A stretch of DNA of 64,000 bases from Pararhizobium capsulatum DSM 1112 (GTDB lineage Bacteria > Pseudomonadota > Alphaproteobacteria > Rhizobiales > Rhizobiaceae), in the NCBI RefSeq assembly GCF_030814475.1, contig NZ_JAUSVF010000001.1, positions 3,168,001 through 3,232,000 on the forward strand. Reading direction: 5' to 3'. Below the pieces are notes generated by a model. The model had not been told where the DNA came from. It saw only the letters and a list, made by a program, of their open reading frames with translations, and did not search any database. Both the position numbers and the translations under genes were made by a program. This document shows positions 53,449 to 61,617 of the stretch, piece after piece; within the stretch, counting starts at the first letter, position 1; every line of letters begins with the position of its first letter.

Positions 53449-53597
53449 TCCCAATCTCCCCCTTGCGGGGGAGATGTCGGCAGAGCCGACAGAGGGGGTT
53501 GGATACCTCACACGCAAAGCCACTGATTCTGAATTCGGAGGCACCGCCCCTCTCTGTCACTTCGCGACATCTCCCCCCGCAAGGGGGGAGATTGGGA
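53449..53597. repeat. 149-bp inverted-repeat intergenic element (CCCCTCTGTC family)
   Basis: TCCCAATCTCCCCC at the left end is mirrored by GGGGGGAGATTGGGA at the right end. Internal GATGTCGGC...GCCGACAGAGGGGG blocks match the element at 43731-43891. Non-coding; it separates the ABC operon from the convergent small exported protein gene. Confidence 0.85.
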
Positions 53598-53604
53598 CCG
53601 CGTC

Positions 53605-53949
53605 CTACTGCGTCTTACACGCCACATCCCCCAACCTGTTCGCAGCCTCCCCCTCCATCATCACGCTGCCCTCGCTCTTCGCCCCGCAACTCGTCTTGCC
53701 ATCCGAACCGCCGCGGAAATGGACGACCGGCTGACCTTCGATCATGATGCTCGGCACGATCTCGTAAAGTTCGGGCGGGCATTTGGCGACGTCGGAGAGG
53801 CGTAGCGCCGGGGCGCCGCCGATCATGACGCTGACTGCGCCGGACAGGGCGCAAGGCGGGATGGTCGAAGTGGCGCCCTCTTCGGCAAATGCGGCGGCAG
53901 ACGTGCCGGCCAGAAGCAAGCCGGTACAGGCTACGATCCTTGTTAACAT
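53605..53949 (-). CDS. Small exported PAAR-like protein
   Basis: Protein of 114 residues with a clear Sec signal peptide (MLTRIVACTGLLLAGTSAAA, cleavage near AFAEEG). The mature part repeats a PAAR-like pattern: GAVSVMIGGAPALRLSDVAK, PSIMIEGQPVVHFRGGS and EGSVMMEGEAANRLGDVACK, with three well-spaced Cys residues. PAAR proteins normally tip type VI secretion spikes and carry no signal peptide; no T6SS gene is near. A periplasmic or secreted structural role is possible but unknown. The start follows AGGAGGAAG. Confidence 0.72.
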   Translation of the reverse strand: MLTRIVACTGLLLAGTSAAAFAEEGATSTIPPCALSGAVSVMIGGAPALRLSDVAKCPPELYEIVPSIMIEGQPVVHFRGGSDGKTSCGAKSEGSVMMEGEAANRLGDVACKTQ

Positions 53950-54002
53950 GGCTTCCTCCTCCACAAGATCAACGACGACACAGTATCACGCCGCCGCATC
54001 CC

Positions 54003-54797
54003 TCAATAATCGGAGGGCAGTGTCAGCACCTCGGCCGCGGGGGTTTCCAGAAAATGTCGCACCGTCGTCGGCAGCTGCCGTGAATTCAGCGCCAACACGC
54101 CGCAGCGCGAAAGCATCTGCCTGAGGTCCGGCTCCTGGCCGATATGGCGCCAGATCATCCGTGACGCATAGGGCAGATTTTCCTTGCGCCACGACACGCC
54201 CATGGTCGTGCCGCGCAAATAGACGCGCTGGTGCACTTCGAACGGCATCAGGATCGTCTGAGACAGCATCGGCTGGCGACCGACGCTGCGCTCGGCGATG
54301 AAGATGCGGTTGCGCCAGAAGGTGACGAGGCCGACATACTTCGAAAACTGCACGATCTCGTTTGCGCTGTCGCGAATGCGCTCGATGGATTTGATGCGGA
54401 TAGAGCCGTTGTCCTCGAAAATCCGTGCGCAGGAAGAGACGACCAGCCCCGGCCAGGACGGCGACAGATGGTAGGTCTGGTAGTATCCGACATGCCGCCG
54501 CAGCGCGCCGATATCGCCGGGGAAACCATCAAGCAGCAGCCCCGCCTGCGCACTGTCGCGATCCGGTCGCGTCATGCGCGTCTCGAAAATCTTCGGCGCC
54601 AGCTCGAAGTCCTGCGGCGACACGCCGAAAAAGGCGGCGATGCGCGTGATATTGTGCGCCGAGGGCCGCGCCTCGCCATTGATGTAGCGATTGAACTGCT
54701 GCCGGTTGATGCCGATCTCCCGGCAGATTTCGGAAATCGAACGTCTCGTGGCGCAGGCAAATCGCAGATTCTGGTGGAAGACCTCGCTGTCCGGCAT
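54003..54797 (-). CDS. HTH (Xre-like) transcriptional regulator
   Basis: Regulator of 264 residues. The N-terminal HTH covers residues 5-65 (CATRRSISEICREIGINRQQ, then FNRYINGEARPSAHNITRIA). The C-terminal 180 residues contain no named domain I recognise; they read as a mixed alpha/beta ligand or oligomerisation domain (MPFEVHQRVYLRGTTMGVSW). It is divergent from the second SBP gene, with the four 10-bp spaced repeats in the 123-nt spacer, so it is probably the local regulator of the 54921-58526 pair and perhaps of the importer. Confidence 0.82.
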   Translation of the reverse strand: MPDSEVFHQNLRFACATRRSISEICREIGINRQQFNRYINGEARPSAHNITRIAAFFGVSPQDFELAPKIFETRMTRPDRDSAQAGLLLDGFPGDIGALRRHVGYYQTYHLSPSWPGLVVSSCARIFEDNGSIRIKSIERIRDSANEIVQFSKYVGLVTFWRNRIFIAERSVGRQPMLSQTILMPFEVHQRVYLRGTTMGVSWRKENLPYASRMIWRHIGQEPDLRQMLSRCGVLALNSRQLPTTVRHFLETPAAEVLTLPSDY

Positions 54798-54824
54798 GCC
54801 CGATTTCCCGTTGGATCATTATGA

Positions 54825-54861
54825 GCGTAAACCAGCGTAAATTCGCGTCAAGTCGCGAAAT
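54825..54861. promoter_or_regulatory. Four direct GCG repeats at exact 10-bp spacing (regulator binding array)
   Basis: GCGTAAA at 54825 and 54835, GCGTCAA at 54845 and GCGAAAT at 54855 recur with a strict 10-nt period, so all face one side of the helix. They lie 28-64 nt upstream of the HTH gene start and 60-96 nt upstream of the binding-protein gene. This is a likely cooperative operator of the divergent HTH regulator. Confidence 0.6.
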
Positions 54862-54920
54862 TGTGCAGCTGTGTACACGCGGTAGGTTTTCAGCAACAAC
54901 ATCACAAAGGGAACTTCCGC

Positions 54921-56510
54921 ATGACCGACTTCACCAAGCGTCCCGACAGGCTCATCATCCCCGCCAGCATCAACCGTCGCGGCTTCCTCGCAGGCACGGC
55001 AGCCCTCGGTCTTGCCGCGACCTTTGGTGGCACGATGGCAGTCGGCGAAGCACGCGCGCAGGAACCGAAGCGTGGCGGCCATTTCAAGATGGGCCTAAAG
55101 GGAGGTGCTGCGACCGATACGCTCGATCCCGCGACCTACAGCGCTTCAGTACTCTTTGTCATCGGCCATCTCTGGGGCGATACGCTTGTAGAGACCGACC
55201 CCAAGACGGGCGCCGCCCTGCCCTCTATCGCCTCCTCCTGGGAACCCTCGGCGGATGCCTCGGTCTGGACCTTCAAGATCCGCAACGACATTTCCTTCCA
55301 TGACGGCCGCAAGATGACCGTCGCCGACATCATCGCCACGCTGAAGCGCCATTCCGACGAAGGTTCGAAGTCCGGCGCGCTCGGCCTGATGCGCTCGATC
55401 AAGACCATCGAGGAAAAGGCCGGCGATCTCGTGCTGACGCTGACGGAAGGCAATGCCGACCTGCCGCTGCTGCTGACCGACTACCACCTGATCATCCAGC
55501 CGAACGGCGGTATCGACGACCCGGCTTCGCCGATCGGTACCGGCCCGTATAAGCTGACGAGCTATGAAGCCGGCGTGCGCTCCACCTTCGAAAAGAACGC
55601 CGAGGACTGGCGCTCCGATCGCGGCTTCGTGGACTCGGTCGAGATCATCGTCATGAACGATGCGACCGCACGCATCGCCGCCCTCTCCTCCGGTCAGGTA
55701 CATTTCATCAACAACATCGACCCGAAGACCGTGCCGCTCCTGAAGCGGGCGCGCCGCGTCGAAATCCTGCGCAGCTCCGGCAAGGGCTTCTACAGCTTCC
55801 TCATGCACTGCGACACAGCGCCCTTCGATAACAACGACCTGCGGCTTGCCCTGAAATATTCGATCGACCGTCAGGCGATCCTCGATCGCGTGCTCGGTGG
55901 CTTCGGCACGCTCGGCAATGATTATCCGGTCAACGGCAACTATGCGCTGGCCCCCGAAGGCATCGAGCAGCGCGCCTATGATCCCGACAAGGCCGCCTTC
56001 CACTACAAGAAATCCGGCCACGAGCGGCCGATCCTGCTGCGCACGTCCGACGCCGCCTTCTCCGGCGCCGTCGATGCTGCCGTGCTCTATCAGGAAAGCG
56101 CCAAGGCAGCCGGCATCGAAATCGAGGTTCGCCGCGAGCCGGAAGACGGCTACTGGACCAATGTCTGGAACGTGCAGCCCTTCTGCGCCTCCTACTGGGG
56201 CGGCCGCCCGACGCAGGATTCGCGCTACTCGACCTCCTATCTCTCGACGGCAGAGTGGAACGACACGCACTTCAAGCGCGAGGACTTTGACAAGCTGCTG
56301 CTTCAGGCCCGCTCCGAACTGGACGACGCCAAGCGCAAGGAACTTTATCACACCATGGCAGTGATGGTACGCGACGAAGGCGGCCTGATCCTGCCGGTTT
56401 TCAACGACTACATCATGGCCGCTTCCGCCTCCGTGAAGGGTTTTGTCGACGATATCGGCAACGACATGTCGAACGGCTATATCGGCAGCCGTGTCTGGCT
56501 CGACGCGTAA
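54921..56510 (+). CDS. Peptide/nickel-type ABC substrate-binding protein (SBP family 5), second copy
   Basis: Periplasmic binding protein of 529 residues, the same length as the copy at 48280 and colinear with it. Shared stretches include EPKRGGHFKMGLKGGAATDT (EPKRGGHLKLGLEGGSATDS in the other), NADLPLLLTDYHLIIQP, and the terminal GNDMSNGYIGSRVWLDA. The leader INRRGFLAGTAALGLAATFG is Tat-like. There is no permease or ATPase of its own, so it probably docks on the importer at 49869-53432. The CocE/NonD hydrolase gene follows after 15 nt. Start follows AAAGGGAAC. Confidence 0.92.
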   Translation: MTDFTKRPDRLIIPASINRRGFLAGTAALGLAATFGGTMAVGEARAQEPKRGGHFKMGLKGGAATDTLDPATYSASVLFVIGHLWGDTLVETDPKTGAALPSIASSWEPSADASVWTFKIRNDISFHDGRKMTVADIIATLKRHSDEGSKSGALGLMRSIKTIEEKAGDLVLTLTEGNADLPLLLTDYHLIIQPNGGIDDPASPIGTGPYKLTSYEAGVRSTFEKNAEDWRSDRGFVDSVEIIVMNDATARIAALSSGQVHFINNIDPKTVPLLKRARRVEILRSSGKGFYSFLMHCDTAPFDNNDLRLALKYSIDRQAILDRVLGGFGTLGNDYPVNGNYALAPEGIEQRAYDPDKAAFHYKKSGHERPILLRTSDAAFSGAVDAAVLYQESAKAAGIEIEVRREPEDGYWTNVWNVQPFCASYWGGRPTQDSRYSTSYLSTAEWNDTHFKREDFDKLLLQARSELDDAKRKELYHTMAVMVRDEGGLILPVFNDYIMAASASVKGFVDDIGNDMSNGYIGSRVWLDA

Positions 56511-56525
56511 GGATCGGTGATCTCA

Positions 56526-58526
56526 ATGACGAAACGCAATTTCACCGTCATCGAAAACGAATGGATCATGCTGAAGGATGGCACGCGGCTCGCCGCGCGC
56601 ATCTGGATGCCGGAGGGTACCGATCAGGCGCCCGTTCCCGCCGTCTTCGAATACCTGCCCTACCGCAAGCGTGACGGCACCTGCCTGCGCGATGAATCGA
56701 CCTATCCGGTCTTTGCCGAAGCCGGCATTGCCGGCATACGCGTCGATATCAGAGGCTCGGGCGAAAGCGACGGCGTGATCGACGGCGAATATACGCCACG
56801 CGAACTGGCCGATGGCTGCGAACTGATCGAATGGATCGCCGCCCAGTCTTGGTCCAATGGCAACGTCGGCATGATGGGCATCTCCTGGGGCGGATTCAAC
56901 TGCCTGCAGGTCGCAGCGCTCAAACCACCGGCGCTGAAGGCGGTGATCTCGATCGCCTCCACCGTCGATCGCTACAACGACGACATCCACTACAAGAACG
57001 GCACGCACCTTTCCGCCCAGCTCTCCTGGGCAGCGACCATGCTCGCCTACCAGTCGCGTGCACCAGACCCGGCGCTGGTCGGCGACAGGTGGAAGGAGAT
57101 GTGGCTGGAGCGGCTGGAAAACGAGCCGTTCTTCATGGAGGAATGGCTGGAGCACCAGCGCCGCGACGAATTCTGGAAACACGGCTCCATATCAGAGGAT
57201 TTCGGCGATTTCCCCGTGCCGGCGCTGGTGATCGCCGGCTGGGCGGATGGCTATCGCAACACGCCGATCAAGGCGATCGAAGGTCTGGGCGACAAGGCCA
57301 AGGCGATGATCGGTCCCTGGGTGCACAAATATCCGCATTTCGCCTGGCCGAAACCACGCGCCGATTTCCACGGCGAGGCGATCGCCTGGTGGAACAAGTG
57401 GCTGCGCGATGAAGACACCGGCGCTGAAAAGTTGCCGCAGATGCGCGCCTATATCCAGGACGGTCCGAAGCCCTCGCTGCGGCGCGAATTCGACCCCGGC
57501 TTCTGGATTGCCAAGGACGAGTGGCAGCAGCCGGAGATGCAGAGCTATTACATCGACCAGTTCGGCGGCCTTGCCGAAGGCATGCCGATCGCGGGCGCGA
57601 CGGATCAGGACGTTTATCTGAAGTCACCGCTCGATACCGGCACTGCCTCCGGCGAATGGTTTACGCTGAAGCCGGATGCCGAGATGGCCGGCGACCAGCG
57701 CGTCGATGATGCTGGATCGCTGGTCTTCGAAACGCTGCCGCTTGAGAAAGCCATAACCGCCCTCGGCCAGCCGGTGCTGACCGTCGAAGTGGCCTGCGAC
57801 GAAGACTGGGCCAACCTGATCGCCCGCATCGTCGACATCCATGCGGACGGCACGGCGACCCGCGTTACCTTTGGCGTGCTCAACCTCGCCCACCGCGACG
57901 GCAATGCCGAACCCAAGGCGATGGAGAAGGGCAAGAAAACGCAGATCCGACTGGTGCTCGATGCGCTCGGCTATAATTTCCGGGAAGGTCACCGCATCCG
58001 CCTGTCGCTATCGACGGCCTATTGGCCAATGGTTCTGCCGGCACCGGGCGATCCGGGCCTGACAATCGACCGCGCCTCGATCGGGCTGGCCCTGCCGCTT
58101 CTCGGCGAGCACCAGCGCATCAGCGTTCCGGAGCCGGAGAACCCCGATCCGCTGCCCAAGTATATCGATCTCGAACCGGGCGAAACCGCCCGCAATGTCG
58201 TACGCGACCTGACCAACGGCGTGACCGACTATACGATCTACGAGGATACCGGGCTGAGCCAGCATCCTGATACGGGGCTTTCCACGCGCCAGATTCGCGA
58301 CGAAATCTGGTCCATCGTGGATGGTGATCCGCTGTCGATGAGCGGAACCTCGACCTGGACCTGCGACATGCAGCGGGACAATATCAACCTGCGGACGATC
58401 TCGGTCGCCACCATCGCCTGTACGAGGGACGAATGGCTGATCTCGGCGTCCGTGAACGCCTTCGAGGGGGATGAGGAAATCTTCGAGAAGAGCTTCGACA
58501 AGCGCATCCCACGCGACTTCATGTAA
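56526..58526 (+). CDS. CocE/NonD family hydrolase (peptidase S15-like)
   Basis: Serine hydrolase of 666 residues. The N-terminal alpha/beta domain has VFEYLPYRKRDGTCLRDEST, the nucleophile elbow MMGISWGGFNCLQVAALKPP, VIAGWADGYRNTPIKAIEGL (acid) and IGPWVHKYPHFAWPKP (His). The C-terminal jelly-roll PepX_C domain follows from about residue 330 (EGHRIRLSLSTAYWPMVLPA). The family includes X-Pro dipeptidyl-peptidases, cocaine esterase and glutaryl-7-ACA acylases. No signal peptide is seen, so it is cytoplasmic. Being next to a peptide-type binding protein suggests it cleaves the imported ester or amide. Confidence 0.92.
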   Translation: MTKRNFTVIENEWIMLKDGTRLAARIWMPEGTDQAPVPAVFEYLPYRKRDGTCLRDESTYPVFAEAGIAGIRVDIRGSGESDGVIDGEYTPRELADGCELIEWIAAQSWSNGNVGMMGISWGGFNCLQVAALKPPALKAVISIASTVDRYNDDIHYKNGTHLSAQLSWAATMLAYQSRAPDPALVGDRWKEMWLERLENEPFFMEEWLEHQRRDEFWKHGSISEDFGDFPVPALVIAGWADGYRNTPIKAIEGLGDKAKAMIGPWVHKYPHFAWPKPRADFHGEAIAWWNKWLRDEDTGAEKLPQMRAYIQDGPKPSLRREFDPGFWIAKDEWQQPEMQSYYIDQFGGLAEGMPIAGATDQDVYLKSPLDTGTASGEWFTLKPDAEMAGDQRVDDAGSLVFETLPLEKAITALGQPVLTVEVACDEDWANLIARIVDIHADGTATRVTFGVLNLAHRDGNAEPKAMEKGKKTQIRLVLDALGYNFREGHRIRLSLSTAYWPMVLPAPGDPGLTIDRASIGLALPLLGEHQRISVPEPENPDPLPKYIDLEPGETARNVVRDLTNGVTDYTIYEDTGLSQHPDTGLSTRQIRDEIWSIVDGDPLSMSGTSTWTCDMQRDNINLRTISVATIACTRDEWLISASVNAFEGDEEIFEKSFDKRIPRDFM

Positions 58527-58530
58527 GACT

Positions 58531-58929
58531 TCAGACGGGCGCTGCTTCCTTCAGGGCAAGCAGCGCCCGTTCAGCATCGCCTGCAGGCACGAAGATGTGA
58601 TCGTGATGATAGGCGGCGACGACATTGGCGCTGATGCCATGACGCGTGAGAGCGACCGAGACCGCCGCCGTCAGTCCCACCGCTTCCAGCGCGGAATGAA
58701 CCGTCAGCATGATGCAGCACATGACCGGACCGTAAGCGAGGTTTGCCGCATCGGCCAGCGAACGCTCGAGGATCAGCGTGACGCCTTCTTGCTCGCGAAA
58801 CATGGCAAGTGCCTGGGCGAAATAATTGACCGCCTCTTCAGGTGCCGCAAGACAGTAGACGTATTCTTTGTCCTGCAGAACCGGACGCATTTCCCTCAAC
58901 AGCGCATCGAGATCCGTAATTGCCGCCAT
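58531..58929 (-). CDS. ACT-domain protein
   Basis: Small protein of 132 residues starting MAAITDLDALLREMRPVLQD, with AAGGA 6 nt before the ATG. It has two ACT-like halves: VYCLAAPEEAVNYFAQALAM then LILERSLADAANLAYGPVMC, and ITLTVHSALEAVG-like plus AVSVALTRHGISANVVAAYH near the end. The pattern fits the COG3602-type ACT proteins, possibly amino-acid sensors. Convergent with the hydrolase gene (4-nt gap between stops) and divergent from msrA. Ligand unknown. Confidence 0.8.
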   Translation of the reverse strand: MAAITDLDALLREMRPVLQDKEYVYCLAAPEEAVNYFAQALAMFREQEGVTLILERSLADAANLAYGPVMCCIMLTVHSALEAVGLTAAVSVALTRHGISANVVAAYHHDHIFVPAGDAERALLALKEAAPV

Positions 58930-59131
58930 CGTCATTCCTTTTGCGCCGTAAGTGCACTCTTCGACTTTTTCGCGAGGTATAGATGCCGACAGAGCGTTGG
59001 CGAGACAAGGCGAAACCCGCTTATACAGCAGCTTGTCACACACGCGTGACACACGCGATTGCGATTTGACCGAATGATCGCTTGGGAGGATGCTCCGGCA
59101 ACATCGAAGCAGAGACAGTGGGAGATATCCA

Positions 59132-59857
59132 ATGCGCATGACGCAATCATCTTTTCCGGGCAAATTGAAAAGCTTGGCCATGGCCCTCGTTGCAGGTGTT
59201 GCCCTGCATGTCGGCGGCGCGACAACAGTGTTCGCGGCAGAAGACGCCGTCGTCATCCCCGCCCCTGCCGTCGATGAGGTTGCCAAATCCGGCACCGAAA
59301 AGGCGATCTTTGCCGGTGGCTGTTTCTGGGGCGTGCAGGGTGTGTTCCAGCATGTGAAGGGCGTCAAGAACGCCGTCTCCGGCTATGCTGGCGGAGCCAA
59401 GGACACGGCCGTCTACGAGACCGTCAGTTCCGGCACGACGGGCCACGCCGAATCCGTCGAAGTGACCTTCGATCCCAAAACGGTCACCTATGGCCAGCTT
59501 TTGCAGGTGTTCTTCTCGGTCGCCCACAACCCGACCCAGCTCAACTATCAAGGCCCCGACCAAGGCACGCAATATCGTTCCGCCATCTTCACACTAACGG
59601 ACGAGCAGAAGAAGGTTGCGGAAAGCTATATTGCGCAGCTCGGAAAGGCTTCCGTCTTCCCCGAACCGATCGTCACGAAGATTTCGTCGTCCGAGGGCTT
59701 CTATCCGGCGGAGGGATATCATCAGGATTTCCTGACGGCCAACCCGACCCACCCCTACATCGTCTACAATGATATGCCGAAGATCGAGAATCTGAAGGCG
59801 CTTTTCCCGACCCGCTTCTCGGAAAAACCGGTGCTGGTTGCCAACGTCAAGAGTTGA
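59132..59857 (+). CDS. msrA: Peptide-methionine (S)-S-oxide reductase MsrA, exported
   Basis: Reductase of 241 residues repairing Met-S-sulfoxide. The catalytic motif AIFAGGCFWGVQGVFQHVKG lies at about residue 56, then the substrate region SGYAGGAKDTAVYETVSSGT, GHAESVEVTFDP and HNPTQLNYQGPDQGTQYRSA. The C-terminus has AEGYHQDFLTANP. The N-terminus has a signal-like hydrophobic run (LAMALVAGVALHVGGATTVF, cleavage near AAEDA), so this copy acts in the periplasm. An inverted GTCAC/GTGAC pair lies about 80-97 nt upstream. It is divergent from the ACT-domain gene. Confidence 0.95.
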   Translation: MRMTQSSFPGKLKSLAMALVAGVALHVGGATTVFAAEDAVVIPAPAVDEVAKSGTEKAIFAGGCFWGVQGVFQHVKGVKNAVSGYAGGAKDTAVYETVSSGTTGHAESVEVTFDPKTVTYGQLLQVFFSVAHNPTQLNYQGPDQGTQYRSAIFTLTDEQKKVAESYIAQLGKASVFPEPIVTKISSSEGFYPAEGYHQDFLTANPTHPYIVYNDMPKIENLKALFPTRFSEKPVLVANVKS

Positions 59858-59869
59858 TCGAGAGGACCG

Positions 59870-60778
59870 TTAGCCCTTTGCCAGCTGCCTGACAGCTGCG
59901 CAGAGGGTCGCAAACCCGGTCTTCGCTCCTTCGCTCATGAAGCGCGCGCGCAACCACGCATGGATCATCTGCGGCTCTTCCCGGAATGTGACATTGACAC
60001 CAGCGCTGGCAAGGCGCGCAGCATAGCGCCGCGCGTCATCGCAAAGCGGATCGAAATGCGCGGCGGTGATGAAAGCGGCAGGAAGGCCGGAAAAATCCTT
60101 CGCAGCCAGCGGAAAAGCGTATGAATTGCCCGCCGGCGCCTGAAGCACGTCGCGATAATAGGCGACATCCGCCGTGGAGAGACCGGGCGCTTCCGCCATT
60201 TCGATGTAAGAGCCAGAGACCAGATCACCGCCAAGGCCGGGGTAGATCAGCGCCTGCCCGATGATGCCGGAACGCCCCTCATCCCGCGCCTTCATGGCAA
60301 TGCCCGCCGCCAGATTACCGCCAGCGCTGTCGCCAATAACGACCAGAGGATGGCCATCTTTCAACACATGAGAGAGAACAGCCCAGCAATCCTCGAAAGC
60401 GGCGGGCCAAACATGCTCCGGCGCAAGCCGATAGTCCACGGCCACCAGTTCCGCCCCCACGGCATCGGAAATTTCGGCGCAGATCGCATCATGACTTTCC
60501 AGCGACCCAACTACAAAACCGCCGCCATGGATGTAAAACAGCCGTGTCTGCGTTGCGATGCGCTTCGGTCGATATCGACCCACACGAATGCGGTCGCAAA
60601 TCAATTCATATTCTTGCACCAATCCGAGCGGCGGCGGCGCATCAAATTCAGCGCAAAGCGCATCGTACCAAGCGCGCTGCTGCGCTATTGGCGCGTCGAC
60701 GGCGTCCTCCGGATAAAAAGCAGAGCACTGCCTGTGGAATTCAAGGATCGCGTCTTCCGTGGGCATTGCGCTCGTCAT
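59870..60778 (-). CDS. Alpha/beta hydrolase, hormone-sensitive-lipase/esterase family
   Basis: Esterase of about 302 residues. Motifs of the HSL family: LFYIHGGGFVVGSLESHDAI (oxyanion hole HGGG), VVIGDSAGGNLAAGIAMKAR (nucleophile GDSAG), FITAAHFDPLCDDARRYAAR (Asp) and REEPQMIHAWLRARFM (His). Cytoplasmic, with no leader. It is convergent with msrA (12-nt gap). ATG 60790 is also possible; neither start has a strong ribosome site. The natural ester is unknown. Confidence 0.9.
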   Translation of the reverse strand: MTSAMPTEDAILEFHRQCSAFYPEDAVDAPIAQQRAWYDALCAEFDAPPPLGLVQEYELICDRIRVGRYRPKRIATQTRLFYIHGGGFVVGSLESHDAICAEISDAVGAELVAVDYRLAPEHVWPAAFEDCWAVLSHVLKDGHPLVVIGDSAGGNLAAGIAMKARDEGRSGIIGQALIYPGLGGDLVSGSYIEMAEAPGLSTADVAYYRDVLQAPAGNSYAFPLAAKDFSGLPAAFITAAHFDPLCDDARRYAARLASAGVNVTFREEPQMIHAWLRARFMSEGAKTGFATLCAAVRQLAKG

Positions 60779-60851
60779 TATCGCTACCATAAATAGAAAT
60801 TCGATTCATTAAGTAAATGCTATTTATAAGAGCAAATGCAAGAGGTTATCC

Positions 60852-61562
60852 GTGGGTAGAACTAGGAAGTATTTCTGGATATTAGCAATTTCTCTGTCGG
60901 TCGTTTTCCTCGGCCCGCCACTTCTCTTCACCGGATTTATCGCATTGGGAGGCGCGCCCTTGCTCGCGCGAACCTTCTGGATTCAGCCATTCTCAATTTC
61001 CAGCGGCACCATGTATCCAACCCTTTGGGTTGACGATTACATCTTTACCAGCAATTCCGCATACGGGTTCAGAAGCCCCTACTTCGCGGGCTCCGATGGA
61101 AGAGCGCGACTGGAGGTCAAACCGCAGCAAGGCGACGTGGTCGCCTTTATCAACCCAAACAATCCTGCAAGTGCAATTGTCAGCCGAATCATCGGCATGC
61201 CGGATGACCGCGTTCGCCTGACGGAAGGGCGCCTTTATTTAAACGATGTACTCGTACCACGCATGGCAGCAGCCCCCTTCCTGGAACCTGGCGAGTATGG
61301 AGAGCAAATTCCCGCCTACACCGAAATGCTTCCAAACGGTCTGCTTCATAACATCCTTGAAGCTTCCGACGACAGAATGGGCGATAACATGGATGAAATC
61401 ACCGTTCCCCAGGAGAGTTATTTCATGATGGGTGACAACCGGGATAACAGCAACGACAGCCGGTTCGATCTGGGTTTCGTGCCAGAAGACTATATTATCG
61501 GTAAAGCCAGCCTTGTTCTCTTCAACAGGCAGGCTCTGATGCGTCACCAATGGATTGAATGA
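60852..61562 (+). CDS. Signal peptidase I-like protein with altered catalytic dyad
   Basis: S26-family protein of 236 residues with one N-terminal membrane segment (ILAISLSVVFLGPPLLFTGF) and a periplasmic domain. Box B reads ISSGTMYPTLWVDDYIF where active enzymes have SGSMxPT, so the nucleophile position is Thr. Box D reads AIVSRIIGMPDDRVRL where the general-base Lys (KRxxGxPGD) is Ser. Box E, MMGDNRDNSNDSR, is intact. The fold is thus conserved but both catalytic residues are changed. The codon use is somewhat more AT-rich than neighbours. GTG start. Possibly a non-catalytic paralogue; not the essential LepB. Confidence 0.85.
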   Translation: MGRTRKYFWILAISLSVVFLGPPLLFTGFIALGGAPLLARTFWIQPFSISSGTMYPTLWVDDYIFTSNSAYGFRSPYFAGSDGRARLEVKPQQGDVVAFINPNNPASAIVSRIIGMPDDRVRLTEGRLYLNDVLVPRMAAAPFLEPGEYGEQIPAYTEMLPNGLLHNILEASDDRMGDNMDEITVPQESYFMMGDNRDNSNDSRFDLGFVPEDYIIGKASLVLFNRQALMRHQWIE

Positions 61563-61617
61563 ACAGGCCTGATGAAGTCAGTTGCTGTTCCCGTGGTCTC
61601 CGTCTAACGATAGCCCA

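Noticed and set aside
53605..53949. Type VI secretion spike component
   Set aside because: The protein has a Sec signal peptide and no vgrG, hcp or tss gene is present in the window.
60852..61562. Housekeeping signal peptidase LepB
   Set aside because: Both catalytic positions are substituted and the gene is not next to era, rnc or lepA-type neighbours.
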